Positions 26,600-38,940 of a DNA stretch of 64,000 nucleotides are shown in pieces. The position numbers and the translations under genes were made by a program. Position 1 is the stretch's first letter, and every line of letters begins with the position of its first letter. The notes beneath the pieces are model-generated. The model ran no database searches. It was not told where the DNA came from and worked only from the letters and a program-made list of their open reading frames with translations. The stretch comes from Lepisosteus oculatus (taxonomy: Eukaryota; Chordata; Actinopteri; Semionotiformes; Lepisosteidae), in assembly GCF_040954835.1 (NCBI RefSeq), contig NC_090723.1, positions 4,288,001 to 4,352,000 of the forward strand. The letters run 5' to 3'.

Positions 26600-28400
26600 G
26601 CTCCTCTAGGCACGGTGACTGTCTGCATGACTGGATTCACTCCCAGCGCACGCAGTCTCCCTTTTTCTCCCCAGTCTGAGGCGCGGCGCTGGGTCACCAG
26701 TAAAAAGAGAGCCGACAGCAATTGGAAGATGTCCCCCCATTGTTACTCAGCAAACAAAGTGCGCCCGTGTGTTGCCACTCACAACGACAGAGAGGGGTTA
26801 CAACCCGACAACTACACACTGCCTGGCCGGGCCTGTTTCATGTCGTTTTCTCCGTGGCGTCGTTGCTGAGCAAAGCGGACAGAAACGCTCGACTTGCAAC
26901 ACTGCATCACTTTATACTGCGTGTCTGGCTGCAATATGCATTGTTGACATTTGCGTGTGTTGTTTTCATGTTAAAAAAAAACGTGTTTAGGTCCCGACTA
27001 TCCGCCGGTCTTAAAAACACCTCCACAGAGAAAGGGTTCACATACGACCACCAGCAATATTATTAATAATACACGTTATGCCGCGCATTATTTTTAACCG
27101 CACCTGGGACAGCGCACTGACCTCCCCACCCCCCACGAGTTCCGGTCTCACCTGCCGTATAAACCACACGAGAGTGACATTCATGCCTAATTCACTCCGG
27201 CCACCACCAAGATAATGGGCCTCGCTGCTCTGCTCCTCGTTAAATACATATCAGAAGAAACCCGATGTATCCACATTTTAATTATTTAGTATCGAGAAAA
27301 GTCTGCCTCGCCTATTATATTTACTGCACTTGGAGTCTAAAGCGGATAATCTGGTAAATCTACACGTTGCATCACATTTGCCTACTAATACCACACGTTG
27401 GAAAACGTCGGTAAAATAAAAAGGGACACACACGCCAAATTAAACATCTTATTTTCTTGATTTTTCCTCTCAAGAGTACATTTAAAAAAGCTTTCTGCGT
27501 TTTAGGCTCTCAACCAAGTCCGCATACAGCACAATGATTGGGTGTATTTAATTCATTAACGCGGATAACGAACGACATGGCACGTTAATTGCGTGCTGAT
27601 ATTTGCCTAAATACGCGCGTCTCCGTGGTGGGCTCAGGCGACAAGAAAAAGGTTGAACGTCCGAAATACAAATACCGTGATCAACACCGGTAGATAAAGA
27701 GAGGATACAATATCTTCTCTCCTTTACAGAGCAAAAAAATCGAAGTTTTCAAAAATACCCTAACCCCATTTCAAGGGATAAACCCACCTGGGGCTGGTAC
27801 TGTGATGATACAGTACAGTTAGCCGCCAAGCGCTGATCACTGCAGCTTCCGAACCGGACCGGGTCGTGAGCATCTGTGCCTTGTGTGGCGACAACACAGA
27901 CGCACACAGATTCACGAAGTCCGTTTCACAACGTGCTTACCGCATTTTGTTGAAGGGGAAAGAAAAGCAAATCTCTCAACCTTGCTGAATTATTTATTGC
28001 CTACCTTGTGCTATTTCTGGTCTCTTCCGTCCGAGGAAACGGTTCTCTCTCCTCTCCTTCAAAGCCGGGTTTGTAGTTCCTATTCCCGGGTATATAATTA
28101 AGAACCAACAGCGCCCAACTGTTTGTGCTGTGTGTGTTTTTTTCTCTCTCTCTCTTAACCTGAGCCAGAATACCGTGCCGAAAGGGGGCCGTGAGGAAAA
28201 TTGCCACGGGGGAAGAAGAAGGTTTCAAGGTTTGAAAGCTCCGTCGCTGGCGGACGAGGGTCGGTTCATAACAAACACGCTCTTCCAGCGGGGAGACGGG
28301 CGCTACAGCTGCTGCTGCTGGGCTGACGAGCTCGGCGGCGGGGTGGAGACGTAATAATTCATGAGAGAGAGGGACGGCCTATGTGTTTTGCATGGCTTTG
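26600..28400 (-). promoter_or_regulatory. CpG-richer region, possible promoter of a minus-strand gene
   Basis: CpGs are frequent here compared with either side. On the minus strand two donor-like sites occur. One, ACAAG/GTAGGC, ends a possible non-coding exon at 28005. The other, CGGCAG/GTGAGA, ends a possible exon at 27152 whose last 11 codons read MNVTLVWFIRQ from an ATG at 27184. A TATATA lies at 28091-28096 and can be read on either strand. Not joined to any downstream exon. Confidence 0.3.
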
Positions 28401-28794
28401 TAATAATTCAACAGCAGGTTAGGCCGTGGCCCATCTAAAGGCTCGTTTTATCCGCCACCCCCCCACTCCATCTCTGTTATTTTCTTTAACGCCGGATTTT
28501 ATTAAGTAGTGTTCAAGGAGAGTCGGCGAGGAAATGGAAAGTAAAACGGAACCTCAGCGTAGCTGTGTAAAAATAAATTCGCCTGGATGGTTAATTATTA
28601 TTTACCCCCCCCCCCGCATAAACACACAGACTGCGAAATAAGTGAAATATTAGAAAGAGGAAGAATAATAAAGGGTATGTATTGCTTCCTACTTTCTGAT
28701 CTTAAATCATGAGCTACAAACTAGGACCAATGGCAACACTAGGTTTTAAAATTCTGCAGGTGAAACTGGACACTGGAGTGCAGATGTCACAGTA

Positions 28795-28810
28795 GTGTGT
28801 GTGTGTGTGT
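28795..28810 (+). repeat. GT microsatellite
   Basis: Eight GT units, read directly. Confidence 0.9.
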
Positions 28811-29192
28811 CATGTTTGCACACTTGTCTTTTGTGACTGATAGTACAGTATATTGACGCACTGTCAGGAAAAAAAACACTTTTGTGTGGAGTTATAGTTT
28901 AGCTGTTGAACAACTGACAGGCCCTTCAGTAACTTTAATAGCTGTAGAACAGGTGTTCCTCTCTACCCTGCCCAGCTGGGCTTTGCTCCAGCCAAACCAT
29001 TCACTTAATCTAATTCACTTTAACTAACCTAACAAATAGCTTGAGAGTATCTGATTTCTATAAAAAGGTGGCAATTTAAGATTTACTTATGAATAGCAGA
29101 AGGTAAATGACAGGGCTCCAACATGATTGGGCATAGAAAATAATTCGAGTTAATGAACCCTGATGCCTGAGAACAGCAGTGTCTAATCCTCA

Positions 29193-29290
29193 CGCTGGAG
29201 GTCACTGCGTCTGAAGAGTGTCCAGTCCTGGCCCTGGAGAGCTACTGTCTGCAGGTTGTCCAGTCCTGGTCAAGGGGGGCTGGTATGTCT
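29193..29290 (+). repeat. Possible MITE-like fish repeat
   Basis: Two imperfect copies of GTCCAGTCCTGG(C/T)C followed by CTGTCTGCAG-like sequence. Similar wording occurs at 36040-36070. Resembles a short repeat common in fish that reads 'cctggagg...tctgcag'. The assignment is weak. Confidence 0.35.
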
Positions 29291-32200
29291 GCAGCTCTAT
29301 TTAAAGCATTGCCGAGCTGGTAGAAGCTGTGAAAGTGGTCCGGTGAAGCCAGCAGTCAGCGTATTTTAGTCTTTAAGAACAGAGCTGAAGCAGAAGCCTT
29401 CAGACACACCAGGTCCCTCAGGGTCAGGAGACTGGGCAGCCCTGTTCTGGAAACAGACTGGGGGTGCTGTTTCAGCCAAGCCACCAAGATCCCCCAGATC
29501 AGCTGTTGGCAGCAGTCTCGTGAAAAAACACAGAGGGCAAGCTGTCATGCTGAGAGGCACCTTTTGCGACATGTAGAAAACAGCATGCGTGTCTGACCCA
29601 CATGGCCCTGCCTGCTACAGGGAACTGGGCACAGACTGGAGGAGTGGTATATCCCCACCCTGGCCCTGGAGGCCCAGTGCATTAACAAGAGTCCAAGCTT
29701 TCTTATACATAAGCTCTTCATTAACTGATACTTCAGTGTTAACAAACTTAAACAATAATCCTACTGTATATACACATGCATTTACACAGCCAAATTTGCA
29801 TTATCAACTAAATGCAGTATTCACAGTCAAATGGTGAACTGAGAAAATCTGAATGATTACAGTAACAGTGTAAAAATGAAATAACTGCTGTTATTCCAAT
29901 TCAGATTGGCCATACTGACTTAGTATGAAAGATTGACATCTGGCCTTGATAAGTAGGAAAGGTGCATAATGGACACCACAACTCAGAGAAATAACAGCTG
30001 ACTCTAAAGAGTGAAGAGATCGATTCTACACATTTGAATAAAAAAAATTGATTTATCTTTCCTGATATGTATTTGAATATAGTCAGTAAATCCCCATACA
30101 CTTTCTTAATTTAAGGTGTCCCATGCTAATAAATGTAATTAATGTGTTAAATGTAAGTATGCAAACTGTTGCATCGCTGCTAATAGGACCAGAAGATGGT
30201 AAAAACTGTGGGCGGAATTAGTAGGATTCAATTTTGATGAGGAAGAATGTAAACAGCAGGATTGATCTTGCAAGTTATCCAACAGCACCTGTTTCTGAAG
30301 CCCACATCTGAAGAAGAACAGAGACACTAATTCTCCTTCCTGTTTCCTGTTCACGACAAAAGAACGTCTGTGTTGTTTATTGTGACAGTTACTTTCACAG
30401 TCGCAAAATTCCCCCGTCTGCTTTTTCCAGTGTATGGAGTACAGACATTTCTGTTTCATCTGTTCTGTTTCCCAAATCACACATGCACACCTACATTCAG
30501 TCTGTATTAGACTGCAGCTTGCTGAGAGCTTATTATACTACTTCAAGCGCTATGCATCTCTGCCTTGGTGTGACTATAGTTTAACTGGCCGTGGGAGTAT
30601 CACAGCATTCCTCTGTAACATTAATCATGGTGTGCCATGGTAGTCCGTTGGTCTAGTGTATCATATAACAATATAGGGAGGTAAAATCCATAGGAATCCA
30701 TAGCAAAACTAACAGTAAAACCACAGTAAACCACAGCAACTGTGCAGAACTATACCTTGGTAAAGGTTCAGAAGGGATAATGATTTACAGTCCATCCAAT
30801 TTTTATATGTTTAAAGTGTAATTGAATATCTAACTATTCACGCCTTTCATCTAAAACAAATGTATTTAGTAATTTGGCAAGTGTGTAAATATGGCTTGTT
30901 TATGCTTGCTTTACAGGGAAAAGTTTCATAATAGCAAGTGAACACAGATTCTTGCAAATTGACTCATTTAAGATATGGAGTGCTTAGACATATGTCTGGA
31001 AGCTTGGATGAGTCTTCTTTCTAGGGCATGTTATTGTGCAGCTGGATATTCAGTACATATTAAGAACATGTTAGAGCACACGAAACACATTTCTTATGCA
31101 GTTTCATTATCCCAGTTTTGAGTGAGGGATAGAGTTAGATTGGGGTTAGCTCCTTAGGCATTGTTTGGCCATTCTAATAATTTTTTAAGAACTGCACAAA
31201 CACCTAACAGAATATTGATCTATACTGTATATAGATTTATGTAAACATATGTAGTATTTATCATATGACTATAATATTAACATATGTGTATTTTTACACT
31301 TACTGCAATTTTATCATATTTTAGATATAAAATCAGGCCACAGGCGTTTCAGAAATATTTCAAATAAAGTGAGCATCCCAAATCTGGATTTGTTTAATAT
31401 GAACCAAAGGAAGAACAAGTCTTTTTAAAGACTTAATTAAATTCTCTAACTATGATCTGATTATGCATTAGATTGGACTGGGTCAATAGTGCTAATGCAA
31501 TTAAGAATACAAAAGGCTCATCTGTTATTGATTGCATTTCCACTGCTTGGTGCCAATGGCTGATTCAAGGCCAGTCTAGGACTGACTGATAATTTATTTG
31601 GGTTTGTTTGTGGAGCGGGATGATGGATAATGTTTAAAAAGCCTTGGTGTGTTGGCAAAAGCATAGGATTTTAATGCACTCAGAGACATTGCAAGGGTCT
31701 ATAAATCTACCAAGTGTCTGCACATATTCATAACCCAATTTCAATTTCTTTTCTGACCTTCCACTTCTTCTCTTTTTTAATTTAAAAGACCAATTATGTA
31801 ATATTACTGCTATTCTGGTATTTTGACTGCCCATGAATGAAATAAACGGATTCCAAGTAGGTATTTTCTAAGCACTTACGTTAGAGATGTTCTTATCCAA
31901 ATGCTACCAGTTAATGTGTCGTTCTTTCGGGAAAACTCTCCTGGCAGACTCACATTAAGGCAGCATGTTTGGTTTGGTTATCTAAGCAAATCAGTGGTAA
32001 TTTGAAAGATTGCTGGAAAAAAAAAACGCAAATCCACGGGGAGAAACACAGCAAATAAAAATCAGCCTGATCTTCAGGCTCATTTGTGGACAACGCTTGA
32101 ATGCACAGGGATCTCTTGTAAAAACAACGCTGGAGGCAAGGAGATGGCATCTAATGGGAGCCCCACGGACTCCCTGGTTACCTTCTTCACTGTGAGCATT

Positions 32201-34719
32201 GGCCAGTACATCCGTATCAGTCATCAAGGCCAGCGTCCTTCCAAAGGTGTATTCTTGTCACCATCCTTTCTGATCTTCATGAAAAAAAGCCTGTGCAATC
32301 TGAACATTCTCTGCAGCCTCTATTAGCACAGAGGCTGTGCAGGAAGTTTCCGCGCAGGGTCCCCTGCTGGCAGCTTGAAAGACGCGCTCGGATTAAAGAA
32401 AGGTCGGCCTCATTGCGAGCGCAGGCGTGGGTGGAGGAAATCTGCAGCCCCGCAGGGGGTGAGATTGAGCCCAGCGCCTTGAGTAGCACATGGCCGGCCG
32501 TGCAGACACAGAGTGCCAGCTACGTGGCTCCGACAGTCATCCTCGTGTGTGGCAGTCAAAGCCATGCTCACCCAGGCGAGCTGGAACAAGCTATCGCTCT
32601 GCGTCCTGCCACATTAACATGGGCACCCCAGACTGAATGGCTTCTTCCAGCTTTTCCAGAGCACTGTTTCTGAAGACGTCCGTCACAATTCAGTACCTGA
32701 ATCAGATCCCCTCCCAATCTCCCCTTTTCAAGAAACTAAAATGTTTCGGGCTCTTCAGCATACGAAGCATACGAAGCTGCCTCAGACCCACAAAAAAGTG
32801 TCTGGTTGCTGTTCTCTGGACTGGTTCCAATCTTCTTTTGTAATATTCTGCCCACAATCGTACACAATATGCTAAATGAATGTGGTTTTACTAGTACATT
32901 GCACAATTTTAACAAAACGTATTTAATTTAAATTGTACACCTCTCTGTTTTGAGTTTAGCAAAGAATGCAGATTGCAACAGCAGATTCTTATGGTTTCTT
33001 CTGCTCAACTACAAATATATTTCAGGAGAATGTCCATGATTACCTTCATCTCAGTTTGGGATGCTGTGTTGTTTTAAGGATGAGATTGAGAGATTTGATT
33101 ACTTGATGTTGCACATCGCAGTGATTTTTATAAGCATGTGGAAGCCAATCAAATTATACACTAAGTATTTACAACTAACTGAGTTTCATTTCCTCAATAG
33201 AATCAACAATAATTCAATTATTATTGAATCCCCTACATAGAAAGGTTTCCCTCCTAATGTCCACACAGTATGCATATGGTCAGTGCTATATGCCTCGCTG
33301 ATAAGCTCTAATAAAGGTGAAACAGCTGTCAGAAGCTGCTAAGTTTCACTTTCTATGTGCAAAAAGACAGAAGGAGAAGACAGTCCCATCTCTTATAGCA
33401 TTGTAATTGGATGGGAGCTAATTAATATTCATACCCACAATCCAGTATAACTGTACATGCAGAGTAATTACAAACTCTGTACTTACCTATTCAATAGCCT
33501 ATCACTCTATCTTAAATGGTATGTGTCTTTCTACCTAGGTAACTATATGCCTAGGTTTCTTCCCTAAGCACACTGGGTAAGGGATGAACAAGCACAGTTC
33601 CCAAGGGGAAGGCTGGGCTGGAGTGTTTTCATCAGCGCCAGCCGTATCAGTGTAGCGTGACCCAGTGGCGTCAATGACCCCATGCTTCAGCAGGCACAGA
33701 GCCCTGCTCCACCCTTCCCAATCTGACAGTTAACAGCTCCCTCAGCACCTCAGTCGCTGGAAACGGCAGCACGCAACAGGCTTGTCCCCATCTGCCAGAC
33801 ACCCCATAAATCAGACAAGAGCCATCAGGCCACCACACCCCAATCAGAAACGGGAAGCTGATAAGACAGCTGAGAAAATAGCCCCTACCGAGATGGGAGG
33901 TCCGCGTGGGTGGGGTTGGTGCTATTTATAGAACCAGTTTTTAGAGTTTGAAATTGTTGGGAATCAAAAGGCTGGCAAAGGTTATGATGAGAAATGTGCC
34001 ATAACAGAAAAAAAAGGCAAAAGAATGCATGTCGCTGTGGTCAGATCCCAGTATTGTGTTTCTCGGCACTGGGCAGGGAAAAGATTAAAGGGTCGCTCTT
34101 GATCGGGCGCTGTCTTGCTTCAGTCACGCAGTGTAATCAATGAGAGCAAAGCCTCAGACCCAGGAAGAAGATGTGACCCCCTTAATCCACTCCTCCAGGC
34201 TCATCTCCTACAAGGTATCAAGGCACAGGCTGGGAGCAGTGCCCAGTGCTAGGCAATCAACTGCGACCAGCAGATCCTCCCCTGGGCTCCATCCGCGGTA
34301 ATAATCTTAAAGCTCTACCCCGAGGAATGAAAAACAACAAACCTTTCCTTTAAGGAAGTGTATTACTTCCTCAGAAGGAACAGCTGGCCCAATATATAGT
34401 ATCAACAATTTTCCCATTATTCTCTTTGCCACCTGGGGACCTGCCATTTGAAAACCAGCATCACTGATGCGGAGATATGGCCGCCGTGACACAACACCCA
34501 GCACAAAATGGAGGTGACACAAACACAGCTGCCTCTAGTAGCTCAGCCTTGCACATCATGAGAGGCCTGAGGCTGCCTCTGACATGTCGTTACTCGTAGC
34601 CTCTGCTTTCCTGCTCACAGGATTCTATCATAAATAAAAAGTATAAATATAAAATATCTAATGCTTGGAAAATGACTTTACTTCAAAATACAGGTAATGT
34701 AGCATTTAGTGTTTATTTT

Positions 34720-34733
34720 GTGTGTGTGTGTGT
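34720..34733 (+). repeat. GT microsatellite
   Basis: Seven alternating TG/GT units, read directly. Confidence 0.85.
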
Positions 34734-35074
34734 TAATGCAATATTTGCTGTTCTAAAAATTCACTCAGGCAGCTTCTCTGCTGGACTAACAATAAGACTC
34801 TTAACAATAAAGCACATGATGCCCGCTAACAATGACATTTAAAAAACTCTGGCACTTTAGTCTTTGTAATTTTACAATCTTGGAGACGGTAATAATGTAA
34901 AATTAAAGATCACAAACAAAAGCGCGGAGGCAGGCAAACCCAACATCAAGAGCCCATGGAGGTGGGATCACATTGCTTGGTAACCACAGATGAGCTCCAT
35001 GCCGCCAAGACCAGCATTCCCAGCCCTGGTTGGCCACAGATAATAATACTGTATGGGGTGCCCTCCCTGATGAT

Positions 35075-35500
35075 TCAGTACACGCAGAGATACTTCAGTA
35101 TTTCCTTTCTGGAGGGGCTGTTAGCGTGTGTGTGTGTGGGGGGGTATTGGTGATCAAATCCTGCATGGTGAGCTTTGTATTTCCAGAATAGGGGTGAATC
35201 CCTGCAGTATCCATTGTCAGAACTGTCCCAGGCGGAAGAGACTTCAGGCTCGCTTCCCAGCCCAGTGGAGAAGATATGAGCGCCATCATGGGGCAGCACC
35301 TGGGCGACCCCGATAAGCATCCTGGTGTGGGGGGAGGGGGTAAAGATACGAATCACAGCACATAAGATAAGGGGGATCAGGATGAGCAGAAAAACGGCGA
35401 AAATACAGCTAAGAAAAGCAAGTAGTGTAGAAAAGTCAGAATGGACGATGAATATACGTCTAATGCAACATGGCAAAGCAAAGTGGTCATCGATCGTCAA
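35075..35500 (-). other. Open reading frame with one hydrophobic segment, function unknown
   Basis: A minus-strand frame of 141 codons is open from just after an in-frame TAG, with no in-frame ATG before its hydrophobic core. It would therefore have to be an internal or terminal exon entered through the weak acceptor-like GATTAG/GGGACA. The core, about 28 residues around FLSCIFAVFLLILIPLILCAV, looks like a single transmembrane helix followed by R and TPSPHTR. The second half runs through low-complexity and GT-repeat sequence and is unlikely to be coding. The frame lies 230-380 bp from the RFX cluster at 35727-35877. Chance hydrophobicity is the main alternative. Confidence 0.2.
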
Positions 35501-35726
35501 TGTCCCCTAATCCAAAGGCTCTCCAACACCTACTGTATTACATGCAAGGGGAATTGCAAGACAAAATCATTTTCATTAATATTATTTGAGCGGATCTTGT
35601 ACAATTATGTTATTTTAAAAAAAAAAAAACAGTATTGATAGCAACGTACTGTACACGATCCTCTCCGCGATCAGTGAGTGGCGAGGGCGATCTGAGCCGG
35701 TTTTCGCATGCGGCCCCCTTTTTTTT

Positions 35727-35877
35727 CATGGCAACAGTAGCACCGTAGCAACCGGTTGCTAGGGAAAAAGCAGAGAAGGCCCCTGTAGAGCCTACATGCT
35801 TATTTGGCAAGTGAGCCATAAATGGAATTCCCCAGTGACAGGTTATCGCATACCGCCGCCTGGTTTCCATGGTGACC
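35727..35877. promoter_or_regulatory. Cluster of RFX/X-box motifs
   Basis: GTTTCCATGGTGAC (35863-35876) matches the ciliary X-box consensus GYTNCCATRGNRAC at every position. TAGCAACCGGTTGCTA (35746-35761) is a perfect 16-bp palindrome of two RFX half-sites, and ATGGCAAC (35728-35735) is a third half-site. Three sites in 150 bp is unusual. RFX binding is inferred. Confidence 0.55.
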
Positions 35878-36482
35878 ATATGGAAGTGATGGAGCTGAGA
35901 ACAGGGGGCACTGGCTAAGCGGGCCAGGCACTGCCATTCACCACGTGTCTTTCCTGTGAGAGTACATGCCAGCAGATGCCACGCTATGAACAGAGCTCCC
36001 CCTTACTGTGGCCAGTGGAACTGCAGCATCGTGAGACAGCGCCCCAGCCCTGGTCCTGCAGACCTCCAGAGAAGCTGATGCTATAGGTAGCCGGTAACTG
36101 TTCAATCAGAAATGTCACAATAGCTGGAACAATTTGTTTCCGGCCCATTAAGCGTCTGATTTGCTAATTTATGTAATTTAGAAATCATTAGATATGATAA
36201 TTATAATACTTTTCTGCCCGCAAGGACCCACATTCTTTCCCTCAATTAAAGAAATAACTTGCTTAGTTTATCCACAAATTTAAAGTATTCACTATATTAA
36301 GAAACAGCTATGCGTTAGACATGTCTATCACCTATACAGTATGATTAGTGTTGAATGTTAAACCTGAAAAGTCACATGCATATTAATTTCGGACGTCCCA
36401 AACTCGTGCTGAAGTTTGCTCCGTGTGCCATTTTACAGAATACAATCCGCAGCTCTGAAAATGCACGTCGAGTTGAAGAGTA

Positions 36483-36692
36483 CTATATAATGAACAAAGA
36501 ATAGGGTTCCTGAACAGAACACACAACAGAGACGATCGGTTGCAATTCCCGCACGACACCTTGTTTATAGTGGGGAACAAAGTCTTGGTAGAACACGGTG
36601 TCGATGACAGAGGCAGCCCGATCTGACAGCAGGCCATCGCGAAGACATCTGTACTGACTTTCAAACGAGCATTTTATAGTTGGGAAGTGCAA
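36483..36692 (-). other. Coding-like minus-strand frame, unidentified
   Basis: A 69-codon frame without an ATG at its start is open across a CpG-containing stretch and ends with a stop at 36483. Parts such as CLRDGLLSDRAASVIDTVF and YQDFVPHYKQGVVRELQPI look protein-like. A second frame on the same strand is also open (36383-36664), which weakens the case. It could be an exon, an old transposase fragment or chance. Confidence 0.2.
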
Positions 36693-36921
36693 CAGAAATA
36701 CAGCAAGCCCTGGCCGCTCATTATCCAGGGAGAGAAGTTAAAAATAGGAGGTGCTGGAGACAGCCCAGATAACTCTCCGGGCGCTTCCAAAAGAAAAACA
36801 GACCCAGCTGTGAGATATGGCTGGGTATTCGAGATGATTGAATTAACTCGTGATGTCGTGATGTCCCACTAATACAGAAACATACATCGAAAGAGAGGGG
36901 CATACGTTTAATTATAACATT

Positions 36922-36937
36922 TGACGTCATATAAATA
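36922..36937 (+). promoter_or_regulatory. Fused CRE and TATA element
   Basis: A perfect CRE (TGACGTCA, 36922-36929) runs directly into TATAAATA (36930-36937) on the plus strand. A CpG-rich patch follows at 37.03-37.25 kb. The spacing predicts a start near 36960-36970. No transcript is shown. Confidence 0.45.
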
Positions 36938-37005
36938 AAGATTGCTCCATTTCTTCTGACATCTTAATATTATCATCACTGCCGTTGTTTTGTGTCTGGC
37001 GTTAC

Positions 37006-37134
37006 ATGGGTATTACAGCCCCTAGCTCAAGAGGTTCCCCAAAATCCCGCACCTCCATGCGGTTTCCACGGAAACGGGAAATGCAGGAAGAAGCAGCGCG
37101 ACCTTCTCCAGCGACTGCGTTTCTCCGTCAGTGA
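37006..37134 (+). CDS. Possible short open frame or first coding exon after the CRE-TATA element
   Basis: The first ATG downstream of the predicted start opens a 42-codon frame with a basic, serine/arginine-rich start (MGITAPSSRGSPKSR). The stop TGA overlaps a donor-like TCA/GTGAGC at 37131, so this could instead be a first coding exon that splices onward. An RFX-like GTTTCCACGGAAAC lies inside it at 37062-37075. I recognise no family and found no partner exon. Confidence 0.2.
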   Translation: MGITAPSSRGSPKSRTSMRFPRKREMQEEAARPSPATAFLRQ

Positions 37135-38839
37135 GCGACCTCTTCTGCGCGTTCACGGACGCGCAGGCACAGCGGCCGGGGCGGCGCGCTTCGGGAGCGC
37201 GAAAGCCTGCACTGAGGCAGGTGCACTCCGGTGAAGAGTGTCTGACTGACTTCTCAAGACAAACTCAACTGGATTCCTTCCACGCTAGAACAGACAGTAC
37301 GACAGTATCTCGTATCGGCGCAAACGTGCAGGTCACGTTTTTTGAGTGTGAGTGAGGTGCATCTGTTTTAGTTTATAGTTTAGTTAGTTTTCCAAATTCT
37401 CCCCATTCCTGAAGACGTTAAAGGTGTAGACACATTACACAGAGTTCTGTCTTTAAATGCTATAGGAATTTTCTGTAGTCAAAACGATTTTACAGTATTT
37501 ATGGTTTAAAGAATAAGACTGCATATTTAATATTTAAATAATGGTGAAATCAATCGGTCAAATTTTCAACAAAATCCATTTGTGCACTGGCAGTAGGAGC
37601 TAGCCTTTGTAAATCAGGTTTAAATAAATATTAATAAATGCATAAACACTGTCGGCATCCATTCCATCCATTTTCAGAAAGAAAGGATTCTAGAAAGTCA
37701 TCATGTACTCAGAAAGCAAGAAACCTATTTGGAGTATATGTGCATAAGGAATATTTTCATACTTTGTAGGATACAATTATTTGGTATGTAACAGTGTTGC
37801 CATCTAGTCTGCTGCGTGGGATAGATGCTCTTGTGTGTTCTTCTGAGTTTAACAGCAGATAAGAATACATTTAGCTCCAGAGTGACTTTTGCTACCTTTT
37901 TCCAAAAGATAATCGTTGGAATGTGAGGGCCAGCTGGAAACAGTGACAAGAAAACCGGGGCTGCTGTCACCAACAGGGTTGGCTGGAGGATCTGGGAACA
38001 GTGGTGAGCATGTGAGTGTAGCCGCCCAGGAAACAGGAGCCCAGAGGAACCTCTTTTCCTGGTTAGGCCATGGTGTGTCTGAGCATTTCCAGTCAGAGCA
38101 GAACTTGCCCTCTGGTGAAAACAAAAGAGCCTGCTCTTTGTCTGATCCGGTCACTCAGTATTGGGTCAGCAGCCCAGCAGATCTCCGATGACACACGTGC
38201 GGCGCCCTCTTCCCTCTCCCGCCAGGGCAGCGGGCTGTGAAAGCGGAACGAAATACCGGAGGGTTGGGAATATATGAGAAACAAACAAAGAGGGCCTCGT
38301 GGCTTCATTCCGCTCCTTCCCAGGGAAGCGGGCGTCTGATTTCTCTCAGTGCTGCGCTTGAAACCGTATCTTCTCGCTGTCACAGGCCTCCTCCGTGCCC
38401 CCCGATGGAGCTGGTGAAGGACCATCTGCCAAACAAAGGCTCTGTGTGCCGTCTCCCCTGCTACTCCCCAAAGCTAAGGCCAGACCAGGACACCAACGCC
38501 ACCAACCACTTCAAAGACACAGCGCTCAGAAAGGGCCGCCCGTCATCCTGTCGGAAACAGCGCTAATCCCCCTAATCACCCAAAGTGCTCTGTGCAGGGG
38601 TTACAAAGCCTTCTGGCCCTCAAGAATAGTCAATGAAATCAGTTCATCACTTGTTAATTGCTAAGTTTAGGTACAGAACAAGACATACATGATTTCTGAC
38701 TCACAAAATATAGGAAACAATATTGCTATACTCAAATGCATGATAAAATGTAGCTGCATGTTTTTGGGTGCTTTTTTATCAACCTCAAGGAGGAGGTTTG
38801 CTTAACTCCACCAGAGAAAAAGACATGAGTAATTTGGAA

Positions 38840-38940
38840 AAATACGGCTCCCTGCCTTGCACCACTGCTTGCCAGGATAGCCTTCGGCTCCCAAAACCTG
38901 GACTGGGAGAATGAGTTTGAAAATGGATGGATGGAAAAAG
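38840..38940 (+). repeat. Fish interspersed repeat, family C, 3' fragment
   Basis: Contains CCTTGCACCACTGCTTGCC, GGATAGCCTTCGGCTCCC and the terminal GAAAATGGATGGATGG. Confidence 0.65.

Larger units (their letters stand above)
2986..26600. other. Long gene-poor block with interspersed repeats
   Basis: I found no reading frame in these 23.6 kb that I could tie to a known family, and no tRNA or rRNA gene. It holds the repeats listed separately, two GC-rich patches (8.34-8.56 and 8.94-9.15 kb), G runs, and many short open frames with no splice or compositional support. It may be intergenic or a long intron of a minus-strand gene running from about 28 kb to about 1 kb; the sequence alone does not decide. 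Confidence 0.5.
28401..35074. other. Non-coding stretch, no gene recognised
   Basis: AT-rich, with a C run near 28604-28615, two GT microsatellites, a possible MITE at 29.2 kb and a possible repeat-derived segment around 34.3-34.5 kb. No exon with splice support was found. A TATA-like TATAAATAAAAAG near 34632 stands alone. Confidence 0.45.
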
